Positions 34,105 through 43,164 of a stretch of 47,426 nt of DNA are shown here, in pieces (positions within the stretch are counted from its first letter, which is position 1; the number at the start of each line of letters is the position of its first letter). Below the pieces are notes generated by a model. That model saw only the letters and a list, made by a program, of their open reading frames with translations, searched no databases and was not told the DNA's origin. The position numbers were made by a program, and so were the translations under genes. Source of the DNA: an uncultured Alphaproteobacteria bacterium (GTDB lineage Bacteria > Pseudomonadota > Alphaproteobacteria > Methylaequorales > Methylaequoraceae); NCBI GenBank assembly GCA_902563305.1, contig CACEWP010000009.1:1-47426 (forward strand). Direction: 5' to 3'.

Positions 34105-35500
34105 TACCACCAACTGTTAAGTTTCTAACTTTTAGGCTAGGTTGTCCTACTCCAACTGGTACACTTTGTCCCTCTTTTCCACATGTTCCTATTCCATCAT
34201 CAAGTTCTAAATTATTGGCAACCATAGTTACCTCTTTAAGTATCTCCGGTCCATTACCGATTAATGTAGCACCTTTTAAAGGACTACATATTTTTCCATT
34301 AACTATTTCATATGCTTCTGAGGCGCTAAAAACAAATTTTCCTGAGGTTATATCAACCTGTCCACCACTAAACTGAGTTGCATATATTCCTTTTTTTGTT
34401 GATTTAATTAGTTCATCATGCTCGTATTTTCCATTAAGCATGTAGGTATTAGTCATTCTTGGCATTGGTAAATGGGAGTAACTTTGTCTACGACCATTTC
34501 CAGTGGAACTTTGATTCATTAAACTTGCATTTAAGCGATCTTGCATAAAACCTTTTAATATACCATTTTCAATCAGCATTGTATTTTGTGATGGAGTACC
34601 CTCATCATCAATGGTTAAGGAACCTCTTCTATCATTAATAGTTCCGTCATCAACAACTGAAATTTGCTCTGAAGCAACTTTTTTTCCTACAAGATCGTGA
34701 AATGCTGAAGTTTTTTTTCTATTGAAATCGCCTTCTAAACCATGACCAATAGCTTCATGTAAAAGAATACCAGGCCAACCAGGACCCAAAATAACAGTTT
34801 GTTCTCCGGCTGGGGTTTCTTTTGCTGACAATTTTACAACAGCTTGTTCATATGCCTTTTTTACTCCATTTTTCCAGTTTTCCTCAGTTAAGAGTTTATC
34901 ATAAAGATATCTTCCACCCATTCCAAAAGAACCAGTCTCAAGCTGGCCTTTCTTCTGGACCGATATATTTATGTTCAAGCGAACAAGTGGTCTTGAATCG
35001 TAAAAGAGATTTCCATTTTTTGTAATTACCTCTATATTTTGATAGTTAGCATTAAGACTAACCGAAACTTCCTTAACCTTTTGGTCGAGGTCTCTAGAGA
35101 ACTTATTTATCGTGTTTAAAAAGCTAATCTTTTCTCGAAGTGATATTTGGTTGATTGGATTTTCATTTGTATAGAGAGATAAATTACTCTTTTGTAGAAT
35201 TAATTCCGATTCTTTTTTTGAATTATAATTTTTTCTTTTTACTGAGTTACAAGCATTAATCAAAGCATCTTCTGATAATTCGCTACTATGAGAAAAATTT
35301 ATAGAATCTTCTTCAACTGTTCTTAGACCAAAACCTTTATCTTGATCATAGCTTGCATTTTTAACTTTATTATCATCGAACAGTATGTTTTCAGAAAAAA
35401 CTTCTTCAATGAATAGTTCGCCTTCATCAGAGTTATTTAGGAGTTCATCAACTTTTAATTTTACTTTTTCATCATCCCATTTTTTATCAATTCTTCTCAT
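34097..35500 (-). CDS. tldD: TldD metalloprotease, catalytic subunit
   Basis: Zinc peptidase subunit of the TldD/TldE complex. The HExxxH motif is HEAIGH in GILLHEAIGHGLEGDFNRK, with SVVDDGTI, RRGSLTIDDEGTPSQNT, YSHLPMPRMTNTYM and FSGGQVDITSGKFVFSASEA also typical. I start at ATG 35500 (MRRIDKKW), 467 aa, rather than a TTG at 35518. Its partner pmbA lies about 3.5 kb away at 29290-30630. tldD divergent from coxB is a recurrent alphaproteobacterial arrangement. The natural substrate is not evident here. Confidence 0.93.
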   Translation of the reverse strand: MRRIDKKWDDEKVKLKVDELLNNSDEGELFIEEVFSENILFDDNKVKNASYDQDKGFGLRTVEEDSINFSHSSELSEDALINACNSVKRKNYNSKKESELILQKSNLSLYTNENPINQISLREKISFLNTINKFSRDLDQKVKEVSVSLNANYQNIEVITKNGNLFYDSRPLVRLNINISVQKKGQLETGSFGMGGRYLYDKLLTEENWKNGVKKAYEQAVVKLSAKETPAGEQTVILGPGWPGILLHEAIGHGLEGDFNRKKTSAFHDLVGKKVASEQISVVDDGTINDRRGSLTIDDEGTPSQNTMLIENGILKGFMQDRLNASLMNQSSTGNGRRQSYSHLPMPRMTNTYMLNGKYEHDELIKSTKKGIYATQFSGGQVDITSGKFVFSASEAYEIVNGKICSPLKGATLIGNGPEILKEVTMVANNLELDDGIGTCGKEGQSVPVGVGQPSLKVRNLTVGGTI

Positions 35501-35532
35501 AATTATTATGTCTTTCAAGTTAAATATTCTGA

Positions 35533-35561
35533 TTTACTTTATACAAACCTATTCATATATT
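35533..35561 (+). promoter_or_regulatory. Probable cox operon promoter
   Basis: TTTACT (35533-35538, 4 of 6) and TATATT (35556-35561, 5 of 6) are separated by 17 nt within the 160-bp tldD-coxB divergent region, the largest gap in the window. A start near 35568 would leave a leader of about 90 nt before the coxB ATG at 35661. This gap is otherwise very AT-rich, and I see no further defined element in it. Given the composition the match is suggestive only. Confidence 0.35.
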
Positions 35562-35660
35562 TTATATAGATTATATTTATTAATATTAAATGAATATTTA
35601 TTTGTTTTTTTTTAAATGATCATTATATTAATCCTATTAACAATTACTATATGTGGAAAT

Positions 35661-36467
35661 ATGAAGTTCTTAAGTTTTTTTAGTTTTTTACTTTTCTCTA
35701 ATGCATTACTGGCTAAAGGTCAGCCCACAGAATGGCAACTGAGTTTTCAAGAAGCAGGTTCACCGCTAATGCAAAAGTTGATAGATTTCCATGATTTTGT
35801 TTTTTGGATTATAACAGCAATAACCGTCTTTGTTTTCCTACTTTTAGCCTACGTCTGCGTCAAATTTAGTGCCAAGAATAATAAAAAGCCATCCACAACT
35901 ACCCACAATTCTCTTTTAGAAGTAGCATGGACCTTAGTCCCCGTTTTAATATTAGTAGTAATTGCCATCCCATCCTTTAGACTACTCTACAATCAAAATG
36001 ATTTCTCAAATATTGATATGACAATTAAAGCTACTGGCTACACTTGGTATTGGGGTTATGAATATCCTGATCATGATGGTATAGCTTTTGATTCAATAAT
36101 GCTCCAAGATGATGAATTAGAGGAAGGCCAACCAAGGCTCCTTTCTACAGATTATCAACTGGTAGTTCCTGTTAACAAAAACATAAAAATGCAAATCACC
36201 AGCGATCCTTCTGGCGTTATTCACTCATGGGCAGTTCCATCATTAGGCGTTAAAATGGATGCTATACCAGGAAGATTGAATGAAACTTATTTTAATATTA
36301 AAGAACCAGGTATGTATTATGGTCAATGCTCAGAACTTTGCGGTATTGGACATGGATTTATGCCAATCTCTATAAGAGCAGTCACTGAAGATGAGTTTGC
36401 ATCTTGGATAGTTACGGCAAAAGAAGAATTTGCAAGCAATATTAACGAAAAATTTGCGATCAAGTAA
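35661..36467 (+). CDS. coxB: Cytochrome c oxidase subunit II
   Basis: Receives electrons from cytochrome c through the CuA centre. From ATG 35661 the protein starts with a signal peptide ([20 protein letters not shown]), has two membrane helices (about 38-62 and 79-100), then the periplasmic cupredoxin domain with [12 protein letters not shown], the CuA His in [20 protein letters not shown] and [13 protein letters not shown] holding two Cys, Glu, His and Met. An in-frame ATG at 35616 would add 15 hydrophobic residues ahead of the signal peptide and is unlikely. First gene of the oxidase operon. No heme c motif is present. Confidence 0.96.
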   Translation: MKFLSFFSFLLFSNALLAKGQPTEWQLSFQEAGSPLMQKLIDFHDFVFWIITAITVFVFLLLAYVCVKFSAKNNKKPSTTTHNSLLEVAWTLVPVLILVVIAIPSFRLLYNQNDFSNIDMTIKATGYTWYWGYEYPDHDGIAFDSIMLQDDELEEGQPRLLSTDYQLVVPVNKNIKMQITSDPSGVIHSWAVPSLGVKMDAIPGRLNETYFNIKEPGMYYGQCSELCGIGHGFMPISIRAVTEDEFASWIVTAKEEFASNINEKFAIK

Positions 36468-36474
36468 GGGAGGA
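36468..36474 (+). promoter_or_regulatory. Strong Shine-Dalgarno of coxA
   Basis: GGGAGGA begins right after the coxB stop and leaves 8 nt to the coxA ATG at 36482. It is the best ribosome-binding site I see in the window; most other genes have AT-only leaders or overlap the previous gene. Confidence 0.75.
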
Positions 36475-36481
36475 ATTTTAT

Positions 36482-38044
36482 ATGTCTAGTCACGCACCAT
36501 CTTTTTTTAAAAGATATTTTTTTTCAACCAACCATAAAGATATAGGGGTTCTCTACCTCGTATTTGCGATAATAGCGGGTTTAATTGGTGGAATTTTTTC
36601 TTTATTAATTAGAATGGAATTGGCTGAACCTGGAATGCAGATTTTAGGAGATGATTATCAAAGATACAATGTTTGGATAACTGCGCACGGACTCTTAATG
36701 ATTTTCTTTATGATTATGCCTGCCATGGTGGGTGGATTTGGAAATTATTTTGTTCCGCTCTTGATTGGTGCTCCAGATATGGCTTTCCCAAGAATGAACA
36801 ACTTAAGTTTTTGGCTGTTGCCCCCTTCAATAATATTACTTATAGGTTCCGCCTTTGTTGGAGATGGTGCTGGGCCGGGCTGGACACTCTATGCTCCATT
36901 ATCAACAACTGGCCATGGTGGGCCCGCCGTTGATATGGCTATACTCTCAATGCATTTAGCTGGCGCATCTTCCATATTGGGTGCTATCAATTTTATTACC
37001 ACAATTTTTAACATGAGAGCCCCTGGGATGACAATGCATAAGATGCCCCTGTTTGCTTGGTCAATTCTCATAACAGCATTTTTGTTACTCTTGTCACTTC
37101 CAGTTTTAGCTGGTGCCATTACAATGATGCTTACTGACAGAAATTTTGGAACTGCCTTTTTTAATGCTGAGATGGGTGGAGATCCTGTTCTCTTTCAACA
37201 TCTCTTTTGGTTTTTTGGTCATCCAGAAGTTTATATTTTGATATTACCAGGTTTTGGAATTATAAGTCACGTCGTTTCCACATTCTCTAAAAAACCAATT
37301 TTTGGATATTTAGGTATGGCTTATGCCATGGCTGCAATAGGTGTTGTAGGTTTTGTAGTGTGGGCTCACCACATGTATACAACTGGTCTGGACGTTGATA
37401 CTAGGGCTTACTTTTTGGCCGCTACCATGGTAATTGCTGTTCCGACTGGTATTAAAATATTTAGTTGGATCGCGACTATGTGGGGTGGATCAATTGAATT
37501 TAAAACTCCTATGCTTTTTGCGATTGCTATGATTTTTCTTTTCACCCTAGGCGGGGTGACAGGGGTTGTTTTGGCGAATACTGGTATTGACGTCGCATTA
37601 CATGACACTTATTACGTGGTTGCACATTTCCATTACGTAATGTCTATGGGTGCCCTTTTCTCAATATATTCAGGTTTTTATTACTGGTTTAGTAAAATGT
37701 CTGGAATTGAGTATAGTGAGATTTTAGGAAAAATACATTTTTGGCTAACATTTGTAGGTGTTAATATTACATTCTTCCCAATGCACTTCTCCGGATTAGC
37801 AGGTATGCCTAGAAGAATTCCAGATTATCCAGATGCTTTTGCTGGATGGAATTATGTATCAAGTATTGGAGCATATATATCTGTTTTTGCTGCCTTCTTC
37901 TTTGTTTTTGTAATTATTGAAGCATTTATGCGCTCCAGGAAAGCTCAGAAAAATCCTTGGGGAAAAGGAGCCACTACTTTTGAATGGCAATTGAGTTCGC
38001 CTCCACCGTTTCATTCATTTGACGACCTTCCTAAAGTTAAGTAA
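36482..38044 (+). CDS. coxA: Cytochrome c oxidase subunit I (aa3 type)
   Basis: Catalytic heme-copper subunit with about 12 membrane helices. Low-spin heme ligand region [21 protein letters not shown]-channel loop [38 protein letters not shown] with the CuB His, the cross-linked Tyr and the proton-channel Glu; [19 protein letters not shown] with two CuB His; and [18 protein letters not shown] with heme a3 and a ligands. All canonical residues of an A1-type oxidase are visible in 520 aa. Preceded by a strong Shine-Dalgarno and followed by ctaB after 28 nt. Confidence 0.98.
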   Translation: MSSHAPSFFKRYFFSTNHKDIGVLYLVFAIIAGLIGGIFSLLIRMELAEPGMQILGDDYQRYNVWITAHGLLMIFFMIMPAMVGGFGNYFVPLLIGAPDMAFPRMNNLSFWLLPPSIILLIGSAFVGDGAGPGWTLYAPLSTTGHGGPAVDMAILSMHLAGASSILGAINFITTIFNMRAPGMTMHKMPLFAWSILITAFLLLLSLPVLAGAITMMLTDRNFGTAFFNAEMGGDPVLFQHLFWFFGHPEVYILILPGFGIISHVVSTFSKKPIFGYLGMAYAMAAIGVVGFVVWAHHMYTTGLDVDTRAYFLAATMVIAVPTGIKIFSWIATMWGGSIEFKTPMLFAIAMIFLFTLGGVTGVVLANTGIDVALHDTYYVVAHFHYVMSMGALFSIYSGFYYWFSKMSGIEYSEILGKIHFWLTFVGVNITFFPMHFSGLAGMPRRIPDYPDAFAGWNYVSSIGAYISVFAAFFFVFVIIEAFMRSRKAQKNPWGKGATTFEWQLSSPPPFHSFDDLPKVK

Positions 38045-38072
38045 GATTACTTTAAGTAAGTTGGAGTAAACT

Positions 38073-38984
38073 TTGCAGTCTAAAATCTTAAAATATAACG
38101 ACAGCATTCTAAGTGAACAAGATAGTTCAGTTCAAGATTACTTTAGCTTACTAAAACCAAGAGTTATGACTCTTGTTGTTTTTACCTCTATTTGTGGAAT
38201 AATCCTTGCCCCTCAGAATATCCATCCGTTTTTCTTTTTTATTTCTGTTCTCTGCATTTCAGTTGGAGCAGGCGCGTCTGGTGCTATAAATATGTGGTAC
38301 GATCGAGATATTGACTCTTTAATGGAAAGAACAAAACAACGACCAATACCCAATGGTAAAGTTCAGCCTTTAGATGCATTAGGCTTTGGTGTCGTTTTAT
38401 CCATAATTTCTGTTATTATGCTTGGTCTTGCAGTTAATTACGAAGCCGCATTGTTATTAGCATTTTCAATTTTTTTTTATGTGTTTATTTATACAATGTG
38501 GTTAAAAAGAAAGACCTCACAAAATATTGTAATAGGTGGAGCAGCCGGGTCATTTCCTCCAGTTATAGGTTGGCTATGCTCAACGGGAGAAGTCAGCTTG
38601 CTTCCCATAATTTTGTTTTGCATAATTTTTTTTTGGACACCTCCACACTTTTGGGCATTAGCTCTTTACAAAGACATCGAGTATTCAAAAGCGAGGATTC
38701 CAATGTTACCAGTTGTTAGTGGAAAACGAGTAACAAAAAATCAAATCTTTACATATTCATTGATTCTATTTTTCATATCACTTTTACCTTATATTTTAAA
38801 TTTTTCAGGCTTTTTCTATTTAAGTGTAACAGTAATACTAAATTCTTATTTTTGTTTTCTTTCTTACATGTTATTGAGAAGCAAAGATACAAAAAATTCG
38901 CTTTATGCACCAAAGCTTTTTAAGTTTTCAATCCTTTATTTATATTTGATTTTTTTATCGATAGTGATTGATTCATTCTTGTAA
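38073..38984 (+). CDS. ctaB: Protoheme IX farnesyltransferase (heme O synthase)
   Basis: Adds the farnesyl group to heme B, giving heme O on the way to heme A for CoxA. UbiA-superfamily membrane protein with NMWYDRDIDSLMERTKQRPI (Asn/Asp site), GAAGSFPPVIGW, TPPHFWALALYKDIEY and MLPVVSGKRVTKNQI. Length is 303 aa. The start is TTG at 38073; GGAG at 38063-38066 lies 6 nt upstream, and the next ATG falls inside the conserved LKPRVMTLVVF segment, so TTG is well supported. Heme A synthase (ctaA) is not in the window. Confidence 0.94.
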   Translation: MQSKILKYNDSILSEQDSSVQDYFSLLKPRVMTLVVFTSICGIILAPQNIHPFFFFISVLCISVGAGASGAINMWYDRDIDSLMERTKQRPIPNGKVQPLDALGFGVVLSIISVIMLGLAVNYEAALLLAFSIFFYVFIYTMWLKRKTSQNIVIGGAAGSFPPVIGWLCSTGEVSLLPIILFCIIFFWTPPHFWALALYKDIEYSKARIPMLPVVSGKRVTKNQIFTYSLILFFISLLPYILNFSGFFYLSVTVILNSYFCFLSYMLLRSKDTKNSLYAPKLFKFSILYLYLIFLSIVIDSFL

Positions 38985-38990
38985 AAGATA

Positions 38991-39077
38991 ATGAAAAATA
39001 ATAAAAATATCGTTTTAGCTCTAGCTTTGTTTTCATTAGCCACTATATTTTACTTTGTAACAATACTAAAATTTTAA
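38991..39077 (+). CDS. coxF: CoxF-like small membrane protein (28 aa)
   Basis: A 28-residue gene fills the space between ctaB and ctaG. It starts MKNNKNIVLALALF, continues as a single membrane helix and ends VTILKF. The basic Asn/Lys-rich head, LALAL run, aromatic centre and VTI-K tail resemble the short CoxF proteins at the same position in other alphaproteobacterial cox operons. Its stop is 1 nt from the ctaG ATG, so it is likely translated with it. It probably helps oxidase assembly, though CoxF function is poorly defined. Too short for most gene callers. Confidence 0.65.
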   Translation: MKNNKNIVLALALFSLATIFYFVTILKF

Positions 39078-39078
39078 G

Positions 39079-39612
39079 ATGAGAACTGTAAATTATAATA
39101 AAACTAATAAGCAAGCTTTTTTTCTAATACTATTTGCTTTTGCAATGTTAGCTATGAGTTATGCTGCCGTTCCACTATATAAAATCTTTTGTCAAGTAAC
39201 TGGTTTTGGAGGAACACCTCAACTTTCAGATGAGAATAATGGGGAAATAATAAAGGATAAAATAAATGTTAGGTTTGATTCAACTATTGAAAAAGGTTCT
39301 GTAATTCTTTTTGAACCTGAGAAAAAAACAATCAATGTTCAAATAGGTGAAAATAACTTAGCGTTTTATAAAGCAAGAAACAATTCAAATAAACCTATAA
39401 CAACAATGTCGGTTTTCAACGTTACCCCATTACAAGCTGGTAAATATTTTAATAAAATAGAGTGTTTTTGTTTTGAAGAACAATTATTATCTGCTAACGA
39501 AGAAGTAAGCATGCCCGTTTCTTTTTTTATTGACGCTGCAATTAAAGATGATAAATTCATAAAAGATTTGAAGGAAATAACCCTGTCATATACCATGTAT
39601 ATTAGAAAATAG
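39079..39612 (+). CDS. ctaG: Cytochrome c oxidase assembly protein CtaG/Cox11
   Basis: Membrane-anchored copper chaperone delivering CuB to subunit I. One N-terminal helix (about residues 13-30), then AVPLYKIFCQVTGFGGTPQ, and the copper site Cys-Phe-Cys in NKIECFCFEEQLL, followed by MPVSFFIDAAIKDD, all standard for Cox11. Length is 177 aa. It lies 1 nt after the CoxF-like gene and is followed directly by coxC. Confidence 0.95.
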   Translation: MRTVNYNKTNKQAFFLILFAFAMLAMSYAAVPLYKIFCQVTGFGGTPQLSDENNGEIIKDKINVRFDSTIEKGSVILFEPEKKTINVQIGENNLAFYKARNNSNKPITTMSVFNVTPLQAGKYFNKIECFCFEEQLLSANEEVSMPVSFFIDAAIKDDKFIKDLKEITLSYTMYIRK

Positions 39613-40437
39613 ATGAGCGACAATCAAAAACATCCATATCATTTAGTTGACCCAAGTCCATGGCCTCTAGTTACTGGTTTTTCTGCCTTAATAATGGCAA
39701 TTGGATTTGTGTTATTCATGCATGAAGAAAAAACCCTGATCTTTTCCATAGGCTCTATTGCGGTAGTGTTATCTAGTTTTTTTTGGTGGAAAGATGTTGT
39801 ATCCGAATCTGAGGGAGGAAAAGGATACCATAATAAAGTTGTTCAAATAGGACTCAGGTATGGAATGATTCTTTTCATAATGTCTGAAGTAATGTTTTTT
39901 GCAGCGTGGTTTTGGGCCTTTTTTGACGTAGCATTCTATCCAGGTTCGGATAGTCCTGAACTCATAGGAAGACAAGAATCAATGGGGGGGCTTTTTCCTC
40001 CAGAAGAAATTGAATTAATCCCACCATTTGGTATTCCACTTCTTAATACTTTTATCTTGCTCGCCTCTGGTGGAACAATTACCTGGGCTCATCATGCTCT
40101 TAGAGCTAACGACAGAAAAAATTTCCTTTTATTTTTAATTCTGACTATAGTGCTAGGAATTATATTCACAGGGTTTCAAGGTTATGAATATAAACATGCA
40201 ACCTTTGGAATTGAAGATGGTATCTACGCCTCAACATTTTATATGGCAACAGGCTTTCACGGATTCCATGTTATTGTTGGGACGATATTTCTGATAGTAT
40301 GTTATTTCAGGGCTCTTCGAGGCCATTTTAAACCAAATAAACACTTAGGTTTTGAATTTGCTGCGTGGTACTGGCACTTTGTTGATGTGGTTTGGTTGTT
40401 TCTTTTTACCTTTGTTTATTGGTGGGCTTCAGCTTAG
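39613..40437 (+). CDS. coxC: Cytochrome c oxidase subunit III
   Basis: Seven-helix oxidase subunit. Motifs: HPYHLVDPSPWPLVTGFSAL at the N-terminus, GMILFIMSEVMFFAAWFWAF, LLASGGTITWAHHAL, GFQGYEYKHATFGIEDGIYA followed by STFYMATGFHGFHVIVGT, and AAWYWHFVDVVWLFLFTFVY with the terminal WWAS. Length is 274 aa. Begins immediately after the ctaG stop. Confidence 0.97.
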   Translation: MSDNQKHPYHLVDPSPWPLVTGFSALIMAIGFVLFMHEEKTLIFSIGSIAVVLSSFFWWKDVVSESEGGKGYHNKVVQIGLRYGMILFIMSEVMFFAAWFWAFFDVAFYPGSDSPELIGRQESMGGLFPPEEIELIPPFGIPLLNTFILLASGGTITWAHHALRANDRKNFLLFLILTIVLGIIFTGFQGYEYKHATFGIEDGIYASTFYMATGFHGFHVIVGTIFLIVCYFRALRGHFKPNKHLGFEFAAWYWHFVDVVWLFLFTFVYWWASA

Positions 40438-40443
40438 CCTTCA

Positions 40444-41163
40444 ATGAAATTTAATTTTAATTCAAGCACCTACTCTTTAAAGCCCAAGATTGTTCCGCTT
40501 TTAGGATTTATTATAGGTTTATCTATACTTCTCTCTCTGTCTGGGTGGCAAATAAAAAGATTGAATTGGAAGACCGATTTAATTTCAAAAAGGATAAATA
40601 GTTTTGAATTACCACCTTCAAGTTTTTCTCAAATTAAGGACCCGAAGTTAAATGAATTTCGCAAAATTATAATAGAAGGAGAGTTGTTAAACGAAAAAGA
40701 AATGTATATGCCTGCTTTGAGTAAAAGAGGAAACAATGGTTTTCATATCTTGGTTCCATTAAAAACAAACGATGGTAAGTTTATTGTATACGACACTGGT
40801 TGGATACCTCTCAAAATGAAGGAAAAAAAAGAAAGACTAAATAGTTTTGTTGAGAATAAAAAAAATTTTGTGGCTGTTATTAGAACCTCCGGAAGAAAAG
40901 GATACTTTCAGCCTGACAATGACATTAATACTAATACTTGGTTTTTTGTTGAACCAGAATTAATGAGTAAGTATCTAAATGTTAGTTTTGAAAACTATTA
41001 TTACCTTGAAGCAGTAAATAATGGTCCAAAAGGTTTTCCAATAGGAAACCAAACAAGAATTTATCTAAGAAATAATCACCTTCAATATGCAATTACTTGG
41101 CTATTAATAGCTTTTGGGTTAATTGGAGTATTCTTTTTTGCAAATATAAAAAAGATAAAATAA
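40444..41163 (+). CDS. SURF1 family oxidase assembly protein
   Basis: Cox assembly factor, thought to assist heme A insertion into subunit I. 239 aa with one membrane helix at each end (about 15-34 and 214-234) and the periplasmic domain between, holding GWQIKRLNWKTDLISKRI, GNNGFHILVPLKTNDGKFIV, VYDTGWIP, NDINTNTWFFVEP and the terminal RNNHLQYAITWLLIAFGLI. It lies 6 nt after coxC and 1 nt before thrC. The DUF983 gene often found between coxC and surf1 is absent. Confidence 0.93.
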   Translation: MKFNFNSSTYSLKPKIVPLLGFIIGLSILLSLSGWQIKRLNWKTDLISKRINSFELPPSSFSQIKDPKLNEFRKIIIEGELLNEKEMYMPALSKRGNNGFHILVPLKTNDGKFIVYDTGWIPLKMKEKKERLNSFVENKKNFVAVIRTSGRKGYFQPDNDINTNTWFFVEPELMSKYLNVSFENYYYLEAVNNGPKGFPIGNQTRIYLRNNHLQYAITWLLIAFGLIGVFFFANIKKIK

Positions 41164-41164
41164 G

Positions 41165-42544
41165 ATGTTTTACTCATCAACAAGAGGGAAAGACAGAAAC
41201 TTAGGATTTACTGAAGTTTTGTTGAATGGTTTAGCACATGACGGAGGTCTTTATATACCTGAGGAAATCCCTTTTTTTAATAAGAAAGATTTATCTTATT
41301 TAAGAACATTAGATTATGCCAATCTAGCTTATCATATCATTAAACCATTCATAGCTAACGAAATACCAAAAAAGAATTTGAAAGAAATTTGTGTCAAGAC
41401 GTATAGAAAGTCTTTTGGAAAAGAAATAATTTCTTTTAATAAGTTAAATGACAATGAATATATTGCAAATTTATTTCATGGTCCAACTTTTGCCTTCAAA
41501 GATTTTGCACTTCAGTTATTGGGAAACATATATGACTTTATTCTAGAAAAAAAAAAAATTAAACTTACTATTCTTGGAGCCACATCAGGTGATACAGGGT
41601 CTGCAGCCATCCAGGGTTGTTCAAAATCTGATAATGTCAGAATATTTATTCTATTTCCATATGGGAGAGTGAGTGAGGTCCAAAGAAGGCAGATGACAAC
41701 TGTTGATAAAAAAAATGTTTTTAACATAGCCGTTAAAGGAAACTTTGATGATTGTCAAAGATTGGTAAAAAGTTTTTTTAAATTAAATAATCAAACTAAT
41801 GAATTTAATTTAGCTGCAGTGAATTCAATCAATTGGGTTAGGATTATGGGTCAAATAGTTTACTATTTTTGGATTTATTTTAGAGTTAATAATACACTCT
41901 CTCCAATAAATTTTGTTGTGCCAACTGGTAACTTTGGTAATGCATATGCAGGGTATATTAGTAAAAAAATGGGATTACCAATAAAAAAAATAGTTATTAG
42001 TTCAAATAAAAATGACATTTTAACCAGATTCTTCGATTCAGGCAAAATGGTTATTAAAAATACACTCACATCACTTAGTCCGAGTATGGATATTCAAATT
42101 TCAAGCAATTTTGAAAGACTACTTTACGATTACTTGGGAGATGGCACATACATTAGTAATTTATTTTCAAAGCTTGAGATATCAAAAGAATTCGATATTA
42201 ATAAAAACCATTTAAAAAAAATGATGGATAATTTTGGGTACGGGAAGTTGACAGATGTTTTGACTAAAAAAACAATAAACCTAATTTATAATAAACATAA
42301 AATAATTATTGATCCGCACACAGCTGTCGGTGTATCAGTCGGACAAAAGGAACTAAAAACTAAAGAGAAAAGAGTATATTTAGCAACAGCACATTATTGC
42401 AAATTTATAAAAACAGTTAGAGAATCTATTGATAAAAAAATTGAGTATTCAAAAGATATTAAAAAATTATTAAGTAAAAAAGAAAATTTTTATGTTATTG
42501 AAAATAATATCGACGAATTAAAAAGTTTCATAACTAAAAGTTAG
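41165..42544 (+). CDS. thrC: Threonine synthase
   Basis: PLP enzyme converting O-phosphohomoserine to threonine. N-terminus MFYSSTRGKDRNLGFTEVLL and the PLP-lysine segment LFHGPTFAFKDFALQLLG are typical, as are GATSGDTGSAAIQGCSKSDN, FPYGRVSEVQRRQMTT, VPTGNFGNAYAGYISKKMGL and IDPHTAVGV. Length is 459 aa. It is attached to the end of the oxidase operon, 1 nt after surf1, as in other alphaproteobacteria. thrB lies 3.5 kb away on the other strand. A12 at 41547-41558 is the longest A run on the coding strand here. Confidence 0.95.
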   Translation: MFYSSTRGKDRNLGFTEVLLNGLAHDGGLYIPEEIPFFNKKDLSYLRTLDYANLAYHIIKPFIANEIPKKNLKEICVKTYRKSFGKEIISFNKLNDNEYIANLFHGPTFAFKDFALQLLGNIYDFILEKKKIKLTILGATSGDTGSAAIQGCSKSDNVRIFILFPYGRVSEVQRRQMTTVDKKNVFNIAVKGNFDDCQRLVKSFFKLNNQTNEFNLAAVNSINWVRIMGQIVYYFWIYFRVNNTLSPINFVVPTGNFGNAYAGYISKKMGLPIKKIVISSNKNDILTRFFDSGKMVIKNTLTSLSPSMDIQISSNFERLLYDYLGDGTYISNLFSKLEISKEFDINKNHLKKMMDNFGYGKLTDVLTKKTINLIYNKHKIIIDPHTAVGVSVGQKELKTKEKRVYLATAHYCKFIKTVRESIDKKIEYSKDIKKLLSKKENFYVIENNIDELKSFITKS

Positions 42545-42550
42545 AATAAT

Positions 42551-43117
42551 TTAAGCATTCCCAAAACTACTAGAAAATTTTGAAAGATCTATTCCTGTTT
42601 TTTTGAGCGCATTATTCCACTTTTTATCTGAATCTATGTCAAATAGTAGTTCTAATTCTTCACTAATATTGATCCAACTATTTTGTTTGATTTCATCTTC
42701 AAGTTGTCCAGGCCCCCAACCAGAATAACCTAGAGATATAAAAAATTTTTTGGGTCCTTTATTTATAGCGATGTCTGTAATAATTTCTGTCGAACACGTT
42801 AATTTCACATTCTTAGATACTTTTATAGTGTTTTTACTATTGTAATCATCCGAATGAAGAATAAATCCATTATTTTGATTTAAAGGGCCGCCTATATGGA
42901 ATGGAAATTCCGTTTCTAAATTATCTGAAACATTTTTTATATTTAATTTTTTGAATAGTTCATAACCTTTTATTGTCATTACTTTATAATTCAATACAAT
43001 ACCAACGGCTCCGTCTTTGTTATGATGTGTTAGGTAAATTATACTCTTTGAAAAGAAAATATCATTGAGTTGAGGTAGAGCACAAATTATATTTCCCTTT
43101 AAATAATTACGTTTCAT
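42551..43117 (-). CDS. YqgE/AlgH family protein
   Basis: 188 aa member of the UPF0301 YqgE/AlgH family, whose biochemical role is unknown. Motifs: KGNIICALPQLNDIFFSKSI, HHNKDGAVGIVLNY, PFHIGGPLNQNNGFILH and ISLGYSGWGPGQLEDEI. It is a single-gene minus-strand unit, 6 nt from the convergent thrC stop and divergent from dsbD across 47 bp. Confidence 0.9.
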   Translation of the reverse strand: MKRNYLKGNIICALPQLNDIFFSKSIIYLTHHNKDGAVGIVLNYKVMTIKGYELFKKLNIKNVSDNLETEFPFHIGGPLNQNNGFILHSDDYNSKNTIKVSKNVKLTCSTEIITDIAINKGPKKFFISLGYSGWGPGQLEDEIKQNSWINISEELELLFDIDSDKKWNNALKKTGIDLSKFSSSFGNA

Positions 43118-43164
43118 ATATAAATTATTACAGATAATTTTTTTTAATTCAATTTTTTAGATAA

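Noticed and set aside
35521-35600. Inverted repeat TAAATATTC (35521-35529) and GAATATTTA (35592-35600) flanking the cox promoter
   Set aside because: Nine AT-only-rich base pairs 62 nt apart are expected by chance in DNA of this composition.
36889-37119. Antisense open frames within coxA (also 37408-37608)
   Set aside because: They lie opposite highly conserved membrane helices of CoxA and show only the composition expected from the reverse strand.
38037-38060. Nine-bp direct repeat TTAAGTAAG twice and a TTACTT-T-AAGTAA inverted repeat between coxA and ctaB
   Set aside because: Too short and AT-rich to call a regulatory or processing site without comparison to relatives.
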